DNA of 64,000 bases from Terrimesophilobacter sp044464485 (GTDB lineage: Bacteria > Actinomycetota > Actinomycetes > Actinomycetales > Microbacteriaceae): NCBI GenBank assembly GCA_044464485.1, contig JBIQLG010000001.1, forward strand, positions 124,001 through 188,000, read 5' to 3'. Numbering within the stretch: position 1 is the first letter of the stretch; each line of letters begins with the position of its first letter. The notes below the pieces were generated by a model, which did no database searches, had not been told where the DNA came from, and worked only from the letters and a program-made list of their open reading frames with translations. Both the position numbers and the translations under genes were made by a program. Shown piece by piece: positions 33,152 to 42,683 of the stretch.

Positions 33152-34671
33152 CTTCGAGGGTCGAGGTGATGGATTTTGACGAGGCGCTGGAGCTGTTCGA
33201 GCCGGTGCTGGGCTTTGAAGTGCACGTCGAACTGAACACGCGCACCAAAATGTTCTCGGCGGCACCGAACCCCGCTGCAGCGGGATCGGATGCGGGCGAG
33301 CCGAACACCATGATCACTCCCGTGTGCCTGGGGCTGCCGGGTTCGCTTCCCGTCGTGAACGAGCAGGCGATCAAGAATTCGATCAGTCTCGGCCTCGCGC
33401 TCGGTTGCGAAATTGCTCCCACGAGCCGGTTCGCCCGCAAGAACTACTTCTATCCCGATCTCGCCAAGAACTATCAAATCAGTCAATATGATGAGCCGAT
33501 CGCACACGATGGAACGGTCGAGGTTGAGCTCGCGAATGGACGAAAGTTCAGCATCGACATCGAACGCGCCCACATGGAAGAGGATGCGGGAAAACTGACC
33601 CACGTCGGCGGATCGACGGGTCGCATTCAGGGCGCCGAGTATTCGCTTGTCGACTACAACCGGGCCGGTGTTCCGCTCGTCGAGATCGTCACGCGCATGA
33701 TCACCGGGGCCGAGCACGATGCCCCGGAGCTCGCGAAGGCGTACGTTTCCGCGATTCGAGACATCGTCACGTCGCTCGGTATCAGCGAGGCGCGCATGGA
33801 GCGCGGCAACCTGCGCTGCGATGCGAACATTTCGCTGTCGCCGAGAGGCTCCGGCAAGCTCGGTACCCGCACGGAGACGAAGAACGTCAACAGCCTTCGC
33901 AGTGTCGAGCGTGCCATCCGATACGAGATTCAGCGCCAGGCCGCAGTCCTCGCCGCTGGCGGCACCATCATCCAGGAGACGCGGCACTGGCATGAAGACA
34001 CGGGTGTGACCGTTTCGGGGCGTCCCAAGAGCGACGCCGACGACTACCGGTACTTTCCCGAGCCTGACCTGCTTCCGGTCGAGCCGTCGCGCGAACTTAT
34101 CGAGGAATTGCGTGCCGCGCTACCCGAGCCGCCCGCAGAGCGCAGACGGCGTCTCAAGGAGTCGTGGGGTTTCACCGATCTGGAGTTCCAGGATGTTGTG
34201 AATTCCGATTTGCTCGTGGAAATCGAGCTGACTGTTGCGGCCGGTGCGGCTCCTGCACAAGCACGCAAGTGGTGGACGGGTGAGATCGCGCGCCTCGCCA
34301 ACGCACGCTCCGTCGATGCTTCGTCGCTGGTGTCTCCCTCGGATGTCGCCGCGCTCGTCTCGCTCGTCGAGTCCGGCGAACTCACCGACAGGCTCGCCCG
34401 TCAAGTGCTGGAGGGAGTCATTGCGGGCGAGGGGTCTCCCTCCGAAGTCGTGGAGAAGCGCGGGCTCAAGATCGTGTCGGATGATGGTGCATTGATCGCG
34501 GCGATCGATGATGCGCTTGCGTCGCAGCCGGACGTGCTGGCGAAGATTCGCGACGGAAAAGTTCAGGCTGCCGGGGCCATCATCGGAGCGGTCATGAAAG
34601 CAATGCGCGGTCAGGCGGATGCTGCGCGAGTCCATGAGCTCGTTCTCGAGCGCGCGAAATCAGCTACCTGA
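33148..34671 (+). CDS. gatB: Asp-tRNA(Asn)/Glu-tRNA(Gln) amidotransferase subunit B
   Basis: 507-residue subunit that activates mischarged tRNA and transfers ammonia. Signatures: VLGFEVHVELNTRTKMFS, DLAKNYQISQYD, RAHMEEDAGK, DYNRAGVPLVEIVT and DYRYFPEPDLLPV; the C-terminal helical and YqeY-like tail domain is complete. The ATG at 33148 overlaps the gatA stop. A 25-codon upstream extension overlaps gatA and is not needed. Confidence 0.97.
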   Translation: MTSRVEVMDFDEALELFEPVLGFEVHVELNTRTKMFSAAPNPAAAGSDAGEPNTMITPVCLGLPGSLPVVNEQAIKNSISLGLALGCEIAPTSRFARKNYFYPDLAKNYQISQYDEPIAHDGTVEVELANGRKFSIDIERAHMEEDAGKLTHVGGSTGRIQGAEYSLVDYNRAGVPLVEIVTRMITGAEHDAPELAKAYVSAIRDIVTSLGISEARMERGNLRCDANISLSPRGSGKLGTRTETKNVNSLRSVERAIRYEIQRQAAVLAAGGTIIQETRHWHEDTGVTVSGRPKSDADDYRYFPEPDLLPVEPSRELIEELRAALPEPPAERRRRLKESWGFTDLEFQDVVNSDLLVEIELTVAAGAAPAQARKWWTGEIARLANARSVDASSLVSPSDVAALVSLVESGELTDRLARQVLEGVIAGEGSPSEVVEKRGLKIVSDDGALIAAIDDALASQPDVLAKIRDGKVQAAGAIIGAVMKAMRGQADAARVHELVLERAKSAT

Positions 34672-34741
34672 ACGGCGATCCGACAACACGACCTCAGAGA
34701 ACACCGATCCCAGACCGGCGTCTCACGCTTCGCATCAGGAA

Positions 34742-36166
34742 CTAGGCCGCGTTAGTGCTCTCCACGGTGTCCGCGTGAGGGTTCGTCGCGGGTTCGCGAG
34801 AGCTCTGTGCAACGCGCGGCGCCACGAACAAGGCTGCAAGAGCAATGGCTGCGGCAAAGGCGAATACTCCCGCAAACGACAATCCAGCGGAGGCGAGCGC
34901 GGCAAACACGATTCCGGTCGTGGCGAGAGCAAGTGCTCCGCCCAGCGAATCGGAGATGGAGAGCGCAGAACTGTTGAATCCCTGATTGGCGCGCGTCGAC
35001 AGGGCCAGAGTCATCGTGCTCATTCGCGGGTACATGAGGCCCATGCCGCCGCCGCCCAGTACCCAGCCGGCGATAGCGGTTCCTGAGGGCAACGAAAGCA
35101 GTGCCGTCGCGAAGGCGATAACAATCGCAACGAGAACCAGCGACGTTCCGATCACCGTGCTCGCCGCATTCGTCAGGTGCGCGCTCAACCGGCCCTGCAA
35201 CCACGATGCTCCTGCCCACGCGAGGGCGCCGAGAGTGAGCGCAAGTCCCGCAAGCGTGGGCGAGTATTCGTAGTTCTGGATGAGAAGATACGGCAGGTAC
35301 ACTTCCGCGCCGAAGAATGCCGCGGCCGCCAGTCCGCGCAGCAGAATCACGCTGGGCAGGCCGCGACGGACGAGCAGGGTCCCGGCGGGCAGCAACGGGC
35401 GGGCGGAGACGATGGCCACGATCGCCGCGATACCGGCAATCCATCCGCCGATTGCGGGAACTTCCGAGAAAAAGCTCAGCGACAGTACCGCGAGGGCAGC
35501 TATCGCGGCCCAGGTGATGCGTCCGATCGCCCACGGAACGGTGGTTTCCGTGTCGCGCGCGGGCAGTGACCGTAACGCGGGTCCCACCATGGCCGTCGCG
35601 AGCGCAACGAGCACGACCACGCTCAAAAATACCCAGTGCCATGTGAAAAGTTCTGTGATGGCGCCTGCGGCGAAGGGGCCGATGAGCGAAGGGACAACCC
35701 ACGCTGCCGCGAATCCCGCGAAAATCGAAGGGTGCAGCCGTGCGGGAAAAACCCGGGCTACCACAACGTAGAGCGCCACGATTACGGCACCCGTTCCGAG
35801 GCCCTGGATGAGCCGCCCGGCCACCAGCATGACCATGGTCGTGGCAGTTCCCGCGATCACGAGCCCCGCCGCAAACAACGCGGAAGCTGTGTAGAGGGGT
35901 GCGACGGGACCGTGGCGATCGGACCAGTTTCCTGAAACCACCATGCCGATGACCCCCGTGGCGAGGGGTCCGGCAAAGGCGAGGGCATACAGGTGAGCAC
36001 CGTGAAGCTCGGAACTCACGACAGGCATGATGGTCGTGACGGCGAGTGATTCGAATGCCCCGAGAAACACGAGCGCGCAGGATCCGAGCGTGATCCACAG
36101 ATAGTCAGGGCTGAAGAGCCCAGGCAGTCTTTCTGGCGCGACGGATTCGCGGGACACACGAGGCAT
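34742..36166 (-). CDS. MFS transporter
   Basis: 474-residue major-facilitator exporter with about 14 predicted helices, resembling DHA2-type pumps (FESLAVTTIMPVVSSEL in helix 1, SGNWSDRHGPVAPLY as motif A, LIQGLGTGAVIVALY near motif C). The C-terminal tail is soluble and polar. No regulator is next to it and the substrate is unknown. Convergent with gatB, 70 bp apart. Confidence 0.9.
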   Translation of the reverse strand: MPRVSRESVAPERLPGLFSPDYLWITLGSCALVFLGAFESLAVTTIMPVVSSELHGAHLYALAFAGPLATGVIGMVVSGNWSDRHGPVAPLYTASALFAAGLVIAGTATTMVMLVAGRLIQGLGTGAVIVALYVVVARVFPARLHPSIFAGFAAAWVVPSLIGPFAAGAITELFTWHWVFLSVVVLVALATAMVGPALRSLPARDTETTVPWAIGRITWAAIAALAVLSLSFFSEVPAIGGWIAGIAAIVAIVSARPLLPAGTLLVRRGLPSVILLRGLAAAAFFGAEVYLPYLLIQNYEYSPTLAGLALTLGALAWAGASWLQGRLSAHLTNAASTVIGTSLVLVAIVIAFATALLSLPSGTAIAGWVLGGGGMGLMYPRMSTMTLALSTRANQGFNSSALSISDSLGGALALATTGIVFAALASAGLSFAGVFAFAAAIALAALFVAPRVAQSSREPATNPHADTVESTNAA

Positions 36167-36228
36167 GTCCTGAGCCTACGCGTTCTGCGCCCCGCCGATT
36201 TTCACGCCATGCTGCCGTCCCGGTGTGC

Positions 36229-37263
36229 TCAGGGCTTACCTTCCGCTCCCTGATTGCCGCGAAGTCGCAGCAAGCGAAGCTGCCCTTCTTCTCGGATCTC
36301 CACGATGCCTCCTCGCGACTTCACGAAATCGGTGAACGTCTTGTAGCCGAGCGTGGACTCCTGAAAGGTCGGGTCCATCCGCAGCATCTGAGTTTTCACG
36401 CCGGAACTCGGAACCCAGTCGATGTCGTCCTTCGACTGCCCCAGTTCCAGCGCGCGGCGCAGCAGGTTTGTTGCCGCCTTCTGTTCAGCCGGTTTTGCTT
36501 CGGCGTTCCGATTCGTCGCCGCAGCGTTCTTCGCGGGCTTCGGCTGAGCGGCGTCCGAACCCTTTGCGCCCTTCGGGGTCGAACCCCGTGCGGCGCTTTT
36601 CGTTGCGCGCGGCTCTGCACTTTTGGTTGCGGCTGCTGACCCTGCGGCGGAAAGTTCGGATGCGTCCAGCTGGTCTTGCTGATCGGAAGAGTCGAGACCC
36701 GGCAGCCCGTCGTAGTCCTTGTACTCGTTGCATGCGGCATTGAGCGCTCTGCTGGTTCCCCCCGCGACCCCAATTCCGATGACGTATCGTCCGAGCCTGC
36801 GGCACCGCTGGGCGAGTGCGATGAAATCCGAGTCACCGGACACGATGACGACGTGGCTGAGTTCCGGCAGGCGAAAGAGATCTTCGACGACGTCGACAGA
36901 CATCCGGATGTCAGCGCCATTTTTCATCGATTGCACCGTGGGGAACATCTGCACGAGATCGACCGCACGGCCGACGAGCTGATCCTGGTAGCTCGCGTTC
37001 ACGGGAACGGCCCAGTCGGCGTAGGCGCGTGCGATGGCCACGGTTCCGAACGATGACGCGTAGTCGAGAATGGCGCCGAGGTCCACTCGAGCGGCAGCGA
37101 GGCGGTCGATGAGCTCCTTGTCGTCTCGGAGTGCTTCGCTCGTGATGGCGCGAAGCAGTTCGGCTTTTCGGCGTCCGCCGCTGTGAGTTTGGGAATACCG
37201 GGAGATCACAATGTTGTCAAAGTCGATGTACACCGCGACCCTGCCTTCAGGTGAATTTGGCAT
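36229..37263 (-). CDS. NYN domain putative RNase with C-terminal OST-HTH/LOTUS domain
   Basis: 344-residue protein. The N-terminal NYN (PIN-like, LabA/DUF88) nuclease domain spans about 1-185 with acidic residues in VAVYIDFDNIVIS, SVDVVEDLF and VSGDSDFIALAQ. A low-complexity Ala/Lys/Pro linker (about 195-260) leads to an OST-HTH/LOTUS domain (about 265-340; LLRRALELGQSKDDIDWVPS, GYKTFTDFV). This architecture suggests RNA degradation or binding. The ATG at 37263 is preferred; the upstream extension looks non-coding. Divergent from a GNAT gene. Confidence 0.88.
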   Translation of the reverse strand: MPNSPEGRVAVYIDFDNIVISRYSQTHSGGRRKAELLRAITSEALRDDKELIDRLAAARVDLGAILDYASSFGTVAIARAYADWAVPVNASYQDQLVGRAVDLVQMFPTVQSMKNGADIRMSVDVVEDLFRLPELSHVVIVSGDSDFIALAQRCRRLGRYVIGIGVAGGTSRALNAACNEYKDYDGLPGLDSSDQQDQLDASELSAAGSAAATKSAEPRATKSAARGSTPKGAKGSDAAQPKPAKNAAATNRNAEAKPAEQKAATNLLRRALELGQSKDDIDWVPSSGVKTQMLRMDPTFQESTLGYKTFTDFVKSRGGIVEIREEGQLRLLRLRGNQGAEGKP

Positions 37264-37338
37264 GTGGACGGGCTCCCTTGATCGTGTGTACCTGCAAGTC
37301 TTACGGTTTGAACCAGCACAGGCAACGTCGCAGCTTTC

Positions 37339-37344
37339 TATAAT
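37339..37344 (+). promoter_or_regulatory. Consensus -10 of the GNAT gene (leaderless)
   Basis: A perfect TATAAT lies exactly 6 nt before the GTG at 37351, with no ribosome site between them. Confidence 0.55.
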
Positions 37345-37350
37345 CGACAC

Positions 37351-37827
37351 GTGGTGGATGTGCGACGTGCAACAGTTCAGGACTGGGAGTCCGTGAAAGA
37401 CATTCGACTACGTTCTCTCCTGGATGCTCCCGACGCCTTTTGTTCTACACAGAAGACCGAGGCTCAATTTGACGACGAAACCTGGAGACGGCGTCTCACT
37501 CAGGCCGCGACGTTCCTCGCCTGGGATCGCGGCGCGCCGGTCGGAACGGTCACGTGCAAGGCCGACCCGCACGACGAAGCCGGCCGCGAACTTGCGGCGA
37601 TGTGGGTAGACCCTTCGCAGCGCCGCAGCGGTGTGGCCGAGCTTCTCATCGAATCTGTTGTCGCTTGGGCGCGTGAGGAATACACACACCGGATGTCGTT
37701 GTGGGTCGCCGAGGACAACTCGTCCGCTCGCCTGCTCTACGAAAAGTGCGGATTTTCCCTCACCGGGGAACGCGAGCCCATGCGCCCCGGCGTCGACCAA
37801 CTGCGCATGCGCAGGCCGCTGGCCTGA
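37351..37827 (+). CDS. GNAT-family N-acetyltransferase
   Basis: 158-residue acetyl-CoA-dependent transferase: VDVRRATVQDWESVKDIRLR at the start, the acetyl-CoA loop VDPSQRRSGVAELLIESV (R/Q-x-x-G-x-A equivalent), and the C-terminal NSSARLLYEKCGFSLTGE. The acceptor is unknown. Start GTG, leaderless by promoter position. Divergent from the NYN-LOTUS gene. Confidence 0.88.
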   Translation: MVDVRRATVQDWESVKDIRLRSLLDAPDAFCSTQKTEAQFDDETWRRRLTQAATFLAWDRGAPVGTVTCKADPHDEAGRELAAMWVDPSQRRSGVAELLIESVVAWAREEYTHRMSLWVAEDNSSARLLYEKCGFSLTGEREPMRPGVDQLRMRRPLA

Positions 37828-37852
37828 GACCCCGGACCAATCCATTAAACAA

Positions 37853-37901
37853 TTGCACTCTGTGCAAAAAATTTCCGGATTATCCGGGTCGGGTTTACAC
37901 T
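37853..37901 (+). promoter_or_regulatory. Two dyads and a -10 element upstream of the DUF4232 lipoprotein
   Basis: TTGCACTCTGTGCAA (37853-37867; 6-bp arms) and CCGGATTATCCGG (37875-37887; 6-bp arms) precede TACACT (37896-37901), a likely -10. The second dyad lies where the -35 would be, so it is placed to act as an operator. The regulator is unknown. Confidence 0.42.
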
Positions 37902-37928
37902 GTCGTGCAGCAAATGAGGGAGTTGCTC

Positions 37929-38528
37929 ATGACACGGAAGATGGCCGCTGCTCTACCGATCGCCGTGGCAATGCTGCTGGCCGGATGCGTCTCCATCACG
38001 TATTCGCCGACGAACACGTCACCATCCCCCTCGGGCAGTTCCGCGAGCGGGACCCCATCGCAAAGCCCCTCGCCGACGGCGGAGTCGTTCACGCCAGGAG
38101 CGCCGGACGGACAATGCCTTACCGCTAATCTCTCCGTTTCGGTGGAGGACGAAAGCTCCTCGGCCGGCCACATGCATTCGGCGATAGTTTTCACCAACAA
38201 CGGACCGGACTGCACGCTTGAGGGTTACCCGAACGTTCAGGTCATGAACGACGGCGTGCCCATGGGCAGCAGCAGTGAAGAAGACTCCACGGCAACCGAG
38301 GCGTTGGTTTCCCTCCCGGCTGGCGGCACCGCGACCGCACAATTGGCCTCCGTCAACATTGATCCGGGTGGCGGACCGCTGGGCGATTCATGCATCGTCG
38401 ACCATGGCACGGGATATTTGGTGACGCCGCCTCACTCGTACACCGCCATTCCCGTGGATGTCCCGAATGTTCCCGCATGCACCAACGGCACGGTGTGGAT
38501 GACCGCGGGCCCGGTGTCCGCACCCTGA
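37929..38528 (+). CDS. DUF4232-like lipoprotein
   Basis: 199-residue exported lipoprotein with lipobox AMLLAGC (Cys20), a Ser/Pro/Thr-rich linker to about residue 55, and a globular domain with HSAIVFTNNGPDCTLEGYP, as in actinobacterial DUF4232 proteins. Cysteines in QCLTANL, DCTLEG, DSCIVD and PACTNG may form disulfides. The ATG at 37929 is chosen because GGGAG lies 6 nt upstream and it gives a proper signal peptide. Function unknown. Confidence 0.85.
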   Translation: MTRKMAAALPIAVAMLLAGCVSITYSPTNTSPSPSGSSASGTPSQSPSPTAESFTPGAPDGQCLTANLSVSVEDESSSAGHMHSAIVFTNNGPDCTLEGYPNVQVMNDGVPMGSSSEEDSTATEALVSLPAGGTATAQLASVNIDPGGGPLGDSCIVDHGTGYLVTPPHSYTAIPVDVPNVPACTNGTVWMTAGPVSAP

Positions 38529-38586
38529 AGTAGCGAGTGGTTTCGTTTCGCCACAGGGGGCCGAACCTGTGCGATAGCGTCGGCAT

Positions 38587-39660
38587 ATGACGACGAGCGA
38601 TGACGCCCTGACCCCATACCTGGTGATCGACCTCGACACGATGGAAGCAAATCTTTCGCGTGCGGCGAGTGCGGCACGGGAAAGAGGCCTCAGCCTGCGG
38701 CCCCACGCAAAGACTCACAAGACGCCCGAGATCGCCCGGCGTCAACTCGCGCACGGTGCCATCGGCATCACCCTCGCCACGGTCAGCGAGGCGGAAATTT
38801 TTGCGGATGCCGGCATTGACGATATTTTCGTCGCCTATCCGGTGTGGCCATCGCGTGTGCGCGCACAGCGCATTCGTGATCTCTGCCACAGGATCACATT
38901 GCGCGTGGGTGTCGACTCGATCGACGGTGCGCTCGCTCTTGGTCGAGCAGTGTCCGGCGCTGAACTTGAGGTGCTCGTTGAAGTCGACAGCGGTCATCAC
39001 CGCAGCGGCGCGCAACCCCGTGATGCCGGTGCCGTCGCGGCTGCGGCCGAGCGTGCCGGCGTGAGGGTGCGCGGGGTTTTCACCTTCCCCGGGCACAGCT
39101 ACGGTCCGGGTCGCGGATCGTCTGCCGCACACGATGAGGCGATGGCCATCGAGGCCGCAGTCGAATCGCTCTCGCGCGAGGGAATTGCCGCCGACATCCG
39201 CAGCGGTGGATCAACGCCGAGTTTCCCGTCCACCGTCGGCACAGCGTTGAACGAGAGCAGGCCGGGAGTGTACGTATTCAACGATGCACAACAAATCGAG
39301 TTGGAGACCTGTGGCTTTTCAGACGTCGCACTGTCGGTCGTGGCGACGGTCGTGAGCCGACACGGACGAAACGTGATTGTGGATGCCGGAAGCAAAGTAT
39401 TGGGCGCGGACCGCGCCGCGTGGGCGACCGGCTTCGGCCGGCTCTCGGGAGAGCCCGACGCCCGCGTCACGGCCCTCTCGGAGCATCACGCCACGGTTCT
39501 GTTGCCCGAGGGCACCTCGGTGCCAGAGCTCGGAAGCGCGCTGCGCCTCATTCCGAATCACGTGTGCAACACGGTGAATCTCGCCGACAACGTTTACGTG
39601 ATGCGCGGGGGTGCCATCGTGGATTCATGGCGGGTTGCCGCGCGCGGTGCCAACACCTGA
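38587..39660 (+). CDS. D-threonine aldolase / D-serine dehydratase-like PLP enzyme (DSD1 family)
   Basis: 357-residue fold-type III PLP enzyme. The PLP lysine is K42 in RPHAKTHKTPEIA, the barrel strands include VLVEVDSGHHRSG, and the C-terminal metal site is seen in IPNHVCNTVN (H325, C327) with SEHHATV before it. Such enzymes cleave D-threonine or dehydrate D-serine; which reaction applies is not decided by sequence. TAGCGT lies 6 nt before the ATG, suggesting a leaderless mRNA. Confidence 0.85.
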   Translation: MTTSDDALTPYLVIDLDTMEANLSRAASAARERGLSLRPHAKTHKTPEIARRQLAHGAIGITLATVSEAEIFADAGIDDIFVAYPVWPSRVRAQRIRDLCHRITLRVGVDSIDGALALGRAVSGAELEVLVEVDSGHHRSGAQPRDAGAVAAAAERAGVRVRGVFTFPGHSYGPGRGSSAAHDEAMAIEAAVESLSREGIAADIRSGGSTPSFPSTVGTALNESRPGVYVFNDAQQIELETCGFSDVALSVVATVVSRHGRNVIVDAGSKVLGADRAAWATGFGRLSGEPDARVTALSEHHATVLLPEGTSVPELGSALRLIPNHVCNTVNLADNVYVMRGGAIVDSWRVAARGANT

Positions 39661-39835
39661 TCGCCCTCCATGTTTCTCCGTGACACGTGATCCGTAGAGT
39701 CCGTCCCCGCGCGATGCTTCGGCAGTTTTGGTGGCGATTGCTTCGTGTGAGTTTCCGCAGAATCACGGGAATAAGTTGAGTCGGGCGCCGCATCGCGGAA
39801 AGGTGGGAGATTCATTGCAACCGGAAGGAAAGCAC

Positions 39836-40117
39836 ATGCTCACTCTCACCGAAAACGCCAGCACACTCATCAAGACTCTTGCCGACCAGACCGCGGTTGC
39901 GGAAAATGCGGGTCTCCGCATCAGTGCAGGGCAGGATTCCGCCCAGCTCAGCGTCGACCTGACACCCGCGCCAGAGCCCAACGACCGCATCGTTGAAAGC
40001 GATGGCGCTCGTGTATTTCTTGAAGAGAATGCCGCACTCGCGTTGGACGACAAAGTGCTCGACGCCCACCTGGATGACGCGGGTGCCGTTCGCTTTCAAC
40101 TTGATGCTCAGCAATAG
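39836..40117 (+). CDS. HesB/IscA-fold protein lacking the cysteines
   Basis: 93-residue protein matching the HesB/IscA (A-type carrier) fold: LTLTENASTLIKTLADQ, AGLRISAGQ, and FLEENAALALDDKVLDAHLD. None of the three cysteines that bind iron or Fe-S clusters is present, so cluster delivery is unlikely. Similar cysteine-less relatives occur in actinobacteria with unknown role. The ATG at 39836 follows GGAAGGAA. Confidence 0.75.
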   Translation: MLTLTENASTLIKTLADQTAVAENAGLRISAGQDSAQLSVDLTPAPEPNDRIVESDGARVFLEENAALALDDKVLDAHLDDAGAVRFQLDAQQ

Positions 40118-40173
40118 AGCTGCGCCGGCGTAACGCGCATTTCGGCCGTCGTCACAGGTAGCAGAATGGAGGC

Positions 40174-40932
40174 ATGGCTACTGTTCTCGTGACCGGCGCG
40201 ACCGGCACTCTTGGTGTTCCCACCACTGCCCGATTGAGGGAGGCCGGCCATGAAGTTCGGGCGCTGAGCCGAAGTTCCGGACCGGCATTGACGACCGGAA
40301 ATCTGCTTACGGGAGAGGGGATTCCCGACGCGATGGCGGGAGTTGACACTCTGGTGCATCTTGCCACGGGACGCCGCGATATCGATCAGGCCAAAGCGGC
40401 GATCGATGCGGCACGCGAGGCCAATGTCGCGCACATCGTGCTCATCTCCATCGTCGGTGTGGAGGAAATTCCTCTCGGCTATTACAAGGGGAAAGTGGCG
40501 ATCGAGAGCTACCTCACCTCGTCGGGATTGCCGTACACGCTGTTGCGAGCGACACAATTTCACCAGCTCGTGGATTTCATGTTCTCCGTGCAGAAATTTT
40601 CGCCGGTGTTGCTCGCGCCGCGGTTCTCGTTCCAACCGATTTCTCCGGATGACGTCGCCGCTCGGTTGGCAGAGCTCGCCTCTGGCGAACCCCGTGGCCG
40701 CGTGGACGACATCGGTGGACCAGAACAGCTTTCCGCGAGAGCGCTGGCGGAACAGTGGAAGGCGGCTACGTCGTCACGTCGCGCAATTGGCAACCTTCGC
40801 CTGCCGGGAAAAACTGTTGCCGCATACGCTGCCGGGCACAATCTGGTTCCGGGAGCGCCGTACGGCGTGACAACGTTCCAGCAATATCTGCGCGCCAGGT
40901 ATTCAGGTCGACAGCGGGCTGTTTCCCAATAG
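40174..40932 (+). CDS. NmrA-like NAD(P)-binding protein
   Basis: 252-residue atypical short-chain dehydrogenase: the Rossmann motif VLVTGATGTLGVPT, then HIVLISIVGVEEIPLGYYKGK, where the Tyr-x-x-x-Lys pair is YYKGK. The C-terminal half (PISPDDVAARLAELASG) matches NmrA-type sugar-epimerase-like proteins. It could be a redox sensor or an oxidoreductase; the substrate is unknown. Followed at 60 bp by a convergent efflux pump gene. Confidence 0.86.
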   Translation: MATVLVTGATGTLGVPTTARLREAGHEVRALSRSSGPALTTGNLLTGEGIPDAMAGVDTLVHLATGRRDIDQAKAAIDAAREANVAHIVLISIVGVEEIPLGYYKGKVAIESYLTSSGLPYTLLRATQFHQLVDFMFSVQKFSPVLLAPRFSFQPISPDDVAARLAELASGEPRGRVDDIGGPEQLSARALAEQWKAATSSRRAIGNLRLPGKTVAAYAAGHNLVPGAPYGVTTFQQYLRARYSGRQRAVSQ

Positions 40933-40991
40933 TGATGGCGACCACGGCGAGCCCAACGTGGTGACGCTGGAGGTCGAATCCCGCACGACCG

Positions 40992-42461
40992 CTAGTGCGA
41001 CTGGTTGGTCTCCACTTCTGCGGGGCGCCGAATGAACGCGGCAATGGGAATGACGACGAGCGAGATGATCGCACCGGCGAGAAACGCGAGCTGAATTCCC
41101 GTGGCGGTTGCGGACACGATCGTTGCCCCCTCCGCGAGGCGAGACGCTGCCGCCGCCGCCATGATGGTGACGAAAAGCGCGGTACCCGCGGCACCAGCGA
41201 CCTGCTGAATGGTTCCCACAATCGCACTGCCATGTGAGTACAAGTCGGGGGAGAGCGCCGCCAACCCCGACGTGAAAAGCGGCGTGAACATGAGGGCAAG
41301 CGCGAACGACAGACTCATGTGGGCAACGAGCACCCACCAGAACGGTGTGCTTTCACCGAGCATCGTCATTCCCCAAAACACGGTGCTGACCATGACCGAA
41401 CCGGTCACGACAAGCGCGGTGGGCCCGATCCGGTCGTAAATTCGCCCGACGACGGGGGCAAGCAGACCCATGATGAGCCCGCCGGGTAGCAACAGCAATC
41501 CGGTCGACAGGGTGTCGAGTCCCAGGACGTTCTGCATGTAAATGGGAAGGAGGATGATCGTGCCGAAGAGCGCGAGCATGCTCACCGTAATGACGGTGAT
41601 GGACAGCGCGAACTGCCGCGAGCGGAAAGTGCGCAAATCCAGGAGCGCATCGTCGCGTTTCTGGAGCACCAACTGCCGCAGGATGAATACAACGATCGCG
41701 AGCACCCCAACTCCGAGCGGCACACCACCCGTGAGGGGACTTCCGCCGCTTGCCGCAGCGCCAAGATTGCTCAAACCGAAGACGAGCCCGCCGAAACCGA
41801 ATGCGGAGAGTATCACCGAGGGCACATCAAAATGGGTCACTCTGGGGTCCGTCACGTTCGGGATGCGCACGTAGCCGAGCGCGAGCGCCCCGAGGGAGAT
41901 CGGCAGAACCAAAATGAACATCCATCGCCAGTCAAGCACGCTCAGAATGAGCCCCGAGATGGTCGGGCCAATTGCCGGTGCCACGGAGATGACAATCGAA
42001 ATGTTGCCCATCGTTCGCCCTCGGGTCGCGGCGGGAACCAGAGTCATGACGGTCGTGAACAGCAGCGGCATCATGATTGCGGTTCCGCTTGCCTGAACGA
42101 CGCGAGCGACTACCAACAGCGGGAAACCGGGCGCAATGGCGGCAAGAAATGTTCCTGTGCTGAACAACAACATCGCCGCGATGAAGACCGGGCGCGTGTT
42201 GAATCGCTGGATGAGCCATCCGGTGATGGGAATAACGACGGCCATCGTGAGCATGAACGCGGTGCTCAGCCACTGGGCAGCGCTCGCGTCGACGCGCAGG
42301 TCGCGCATGAGCACGGGGATCGCGACGCCCATGATCGTTTCGTTGAGAATGACGACAAACGCCGAAACGAGCATGAGGGTGATGACAAGCCGGTTTCGAG
42401 CGCTGGTGGCGGCGAATTCATCGCCTGCGTGGGTCGTGGTGGGGAGAGTTGTTTTCGGCAT
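40992..42461 (-). CDS. MFS drug exporter, DHA2 family
   Basis: 489-residue 14-helix exporter. Features: LNETIMGVAIPVLMRDLRV in helix 1, TAFMLTMAVVIPITGWLIQR, VVQASGTAIMMPLLFTTVM and MGNISIVISVAPAIGPTISG (motif C). The start at 42461 follows GAAGG at 6 nt; upstream in-frame codons are not needed. Distinct from the pumps at 12-13 kb and 34-36 kb. No adjacent regulator. The 222 bp upstream (42462-42683) show no other gene. Confidence 0.92.
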   Translation of the reverse strand: MPKTTLPTTTHAGDEFAATSARNRLVITLMLVSAFVVILNETIMGVAIPVLMRDLRVDASAAQWLSTAFMLTMAVVIPITGWLIQRFNTRPVFIAAMLLFSTGTFLAAIAPGFPLLVVARVVQASGTAIMMPLLFTTVMTLVPAATRGRTMGNISIVISVAPAIGPTISGLILSVLDWRWMFILVLPISLGALALGYVRIPNVTDPRVTHFDVPSVILSAFGFGGLVFGLSNLGAAASGGSPLTGGVPLGVGVLAIVVFILRQLVLQKRDDALLDLRTFRSRQFALSITVITVSMLALFGTIILLPIYMQNVLGLDTLSTGLLLLPGGLIMGLLAPVVGRIYDRIGPTALVVTGSVMVSTVFWGMTMLGESTPFWWVLVAHMSLSFALALMFTPLFTSGLAALSPDLYSHGSAIVGTIQQVAGAAGTALFVTIMAAAAASRLAEGATIVSATATGIQLAFLAGAIISLVVIPIAAFIRRPAEVETNQSH

Positions 42462-42683
42462 CAGGGGCCTTCGTGAAAGGGAGTGGGCAATCAAGTGGGG
42501 GAGTGGTCGTGTGTGCTGCACCCGGGCTCATCGAGCTCGGCATCTACTGGCTGAAGGAAATCTGAGCCGAAGTAAATGCGGAAGAAGTATGCGCTACAGC
42601 ACTGACATTGAAATGATCACCGCATAAATATAGACGTTGGGTCCGCGCCTGGCAAGCACAACCATCAGGGGTAGCCTTGAAGG

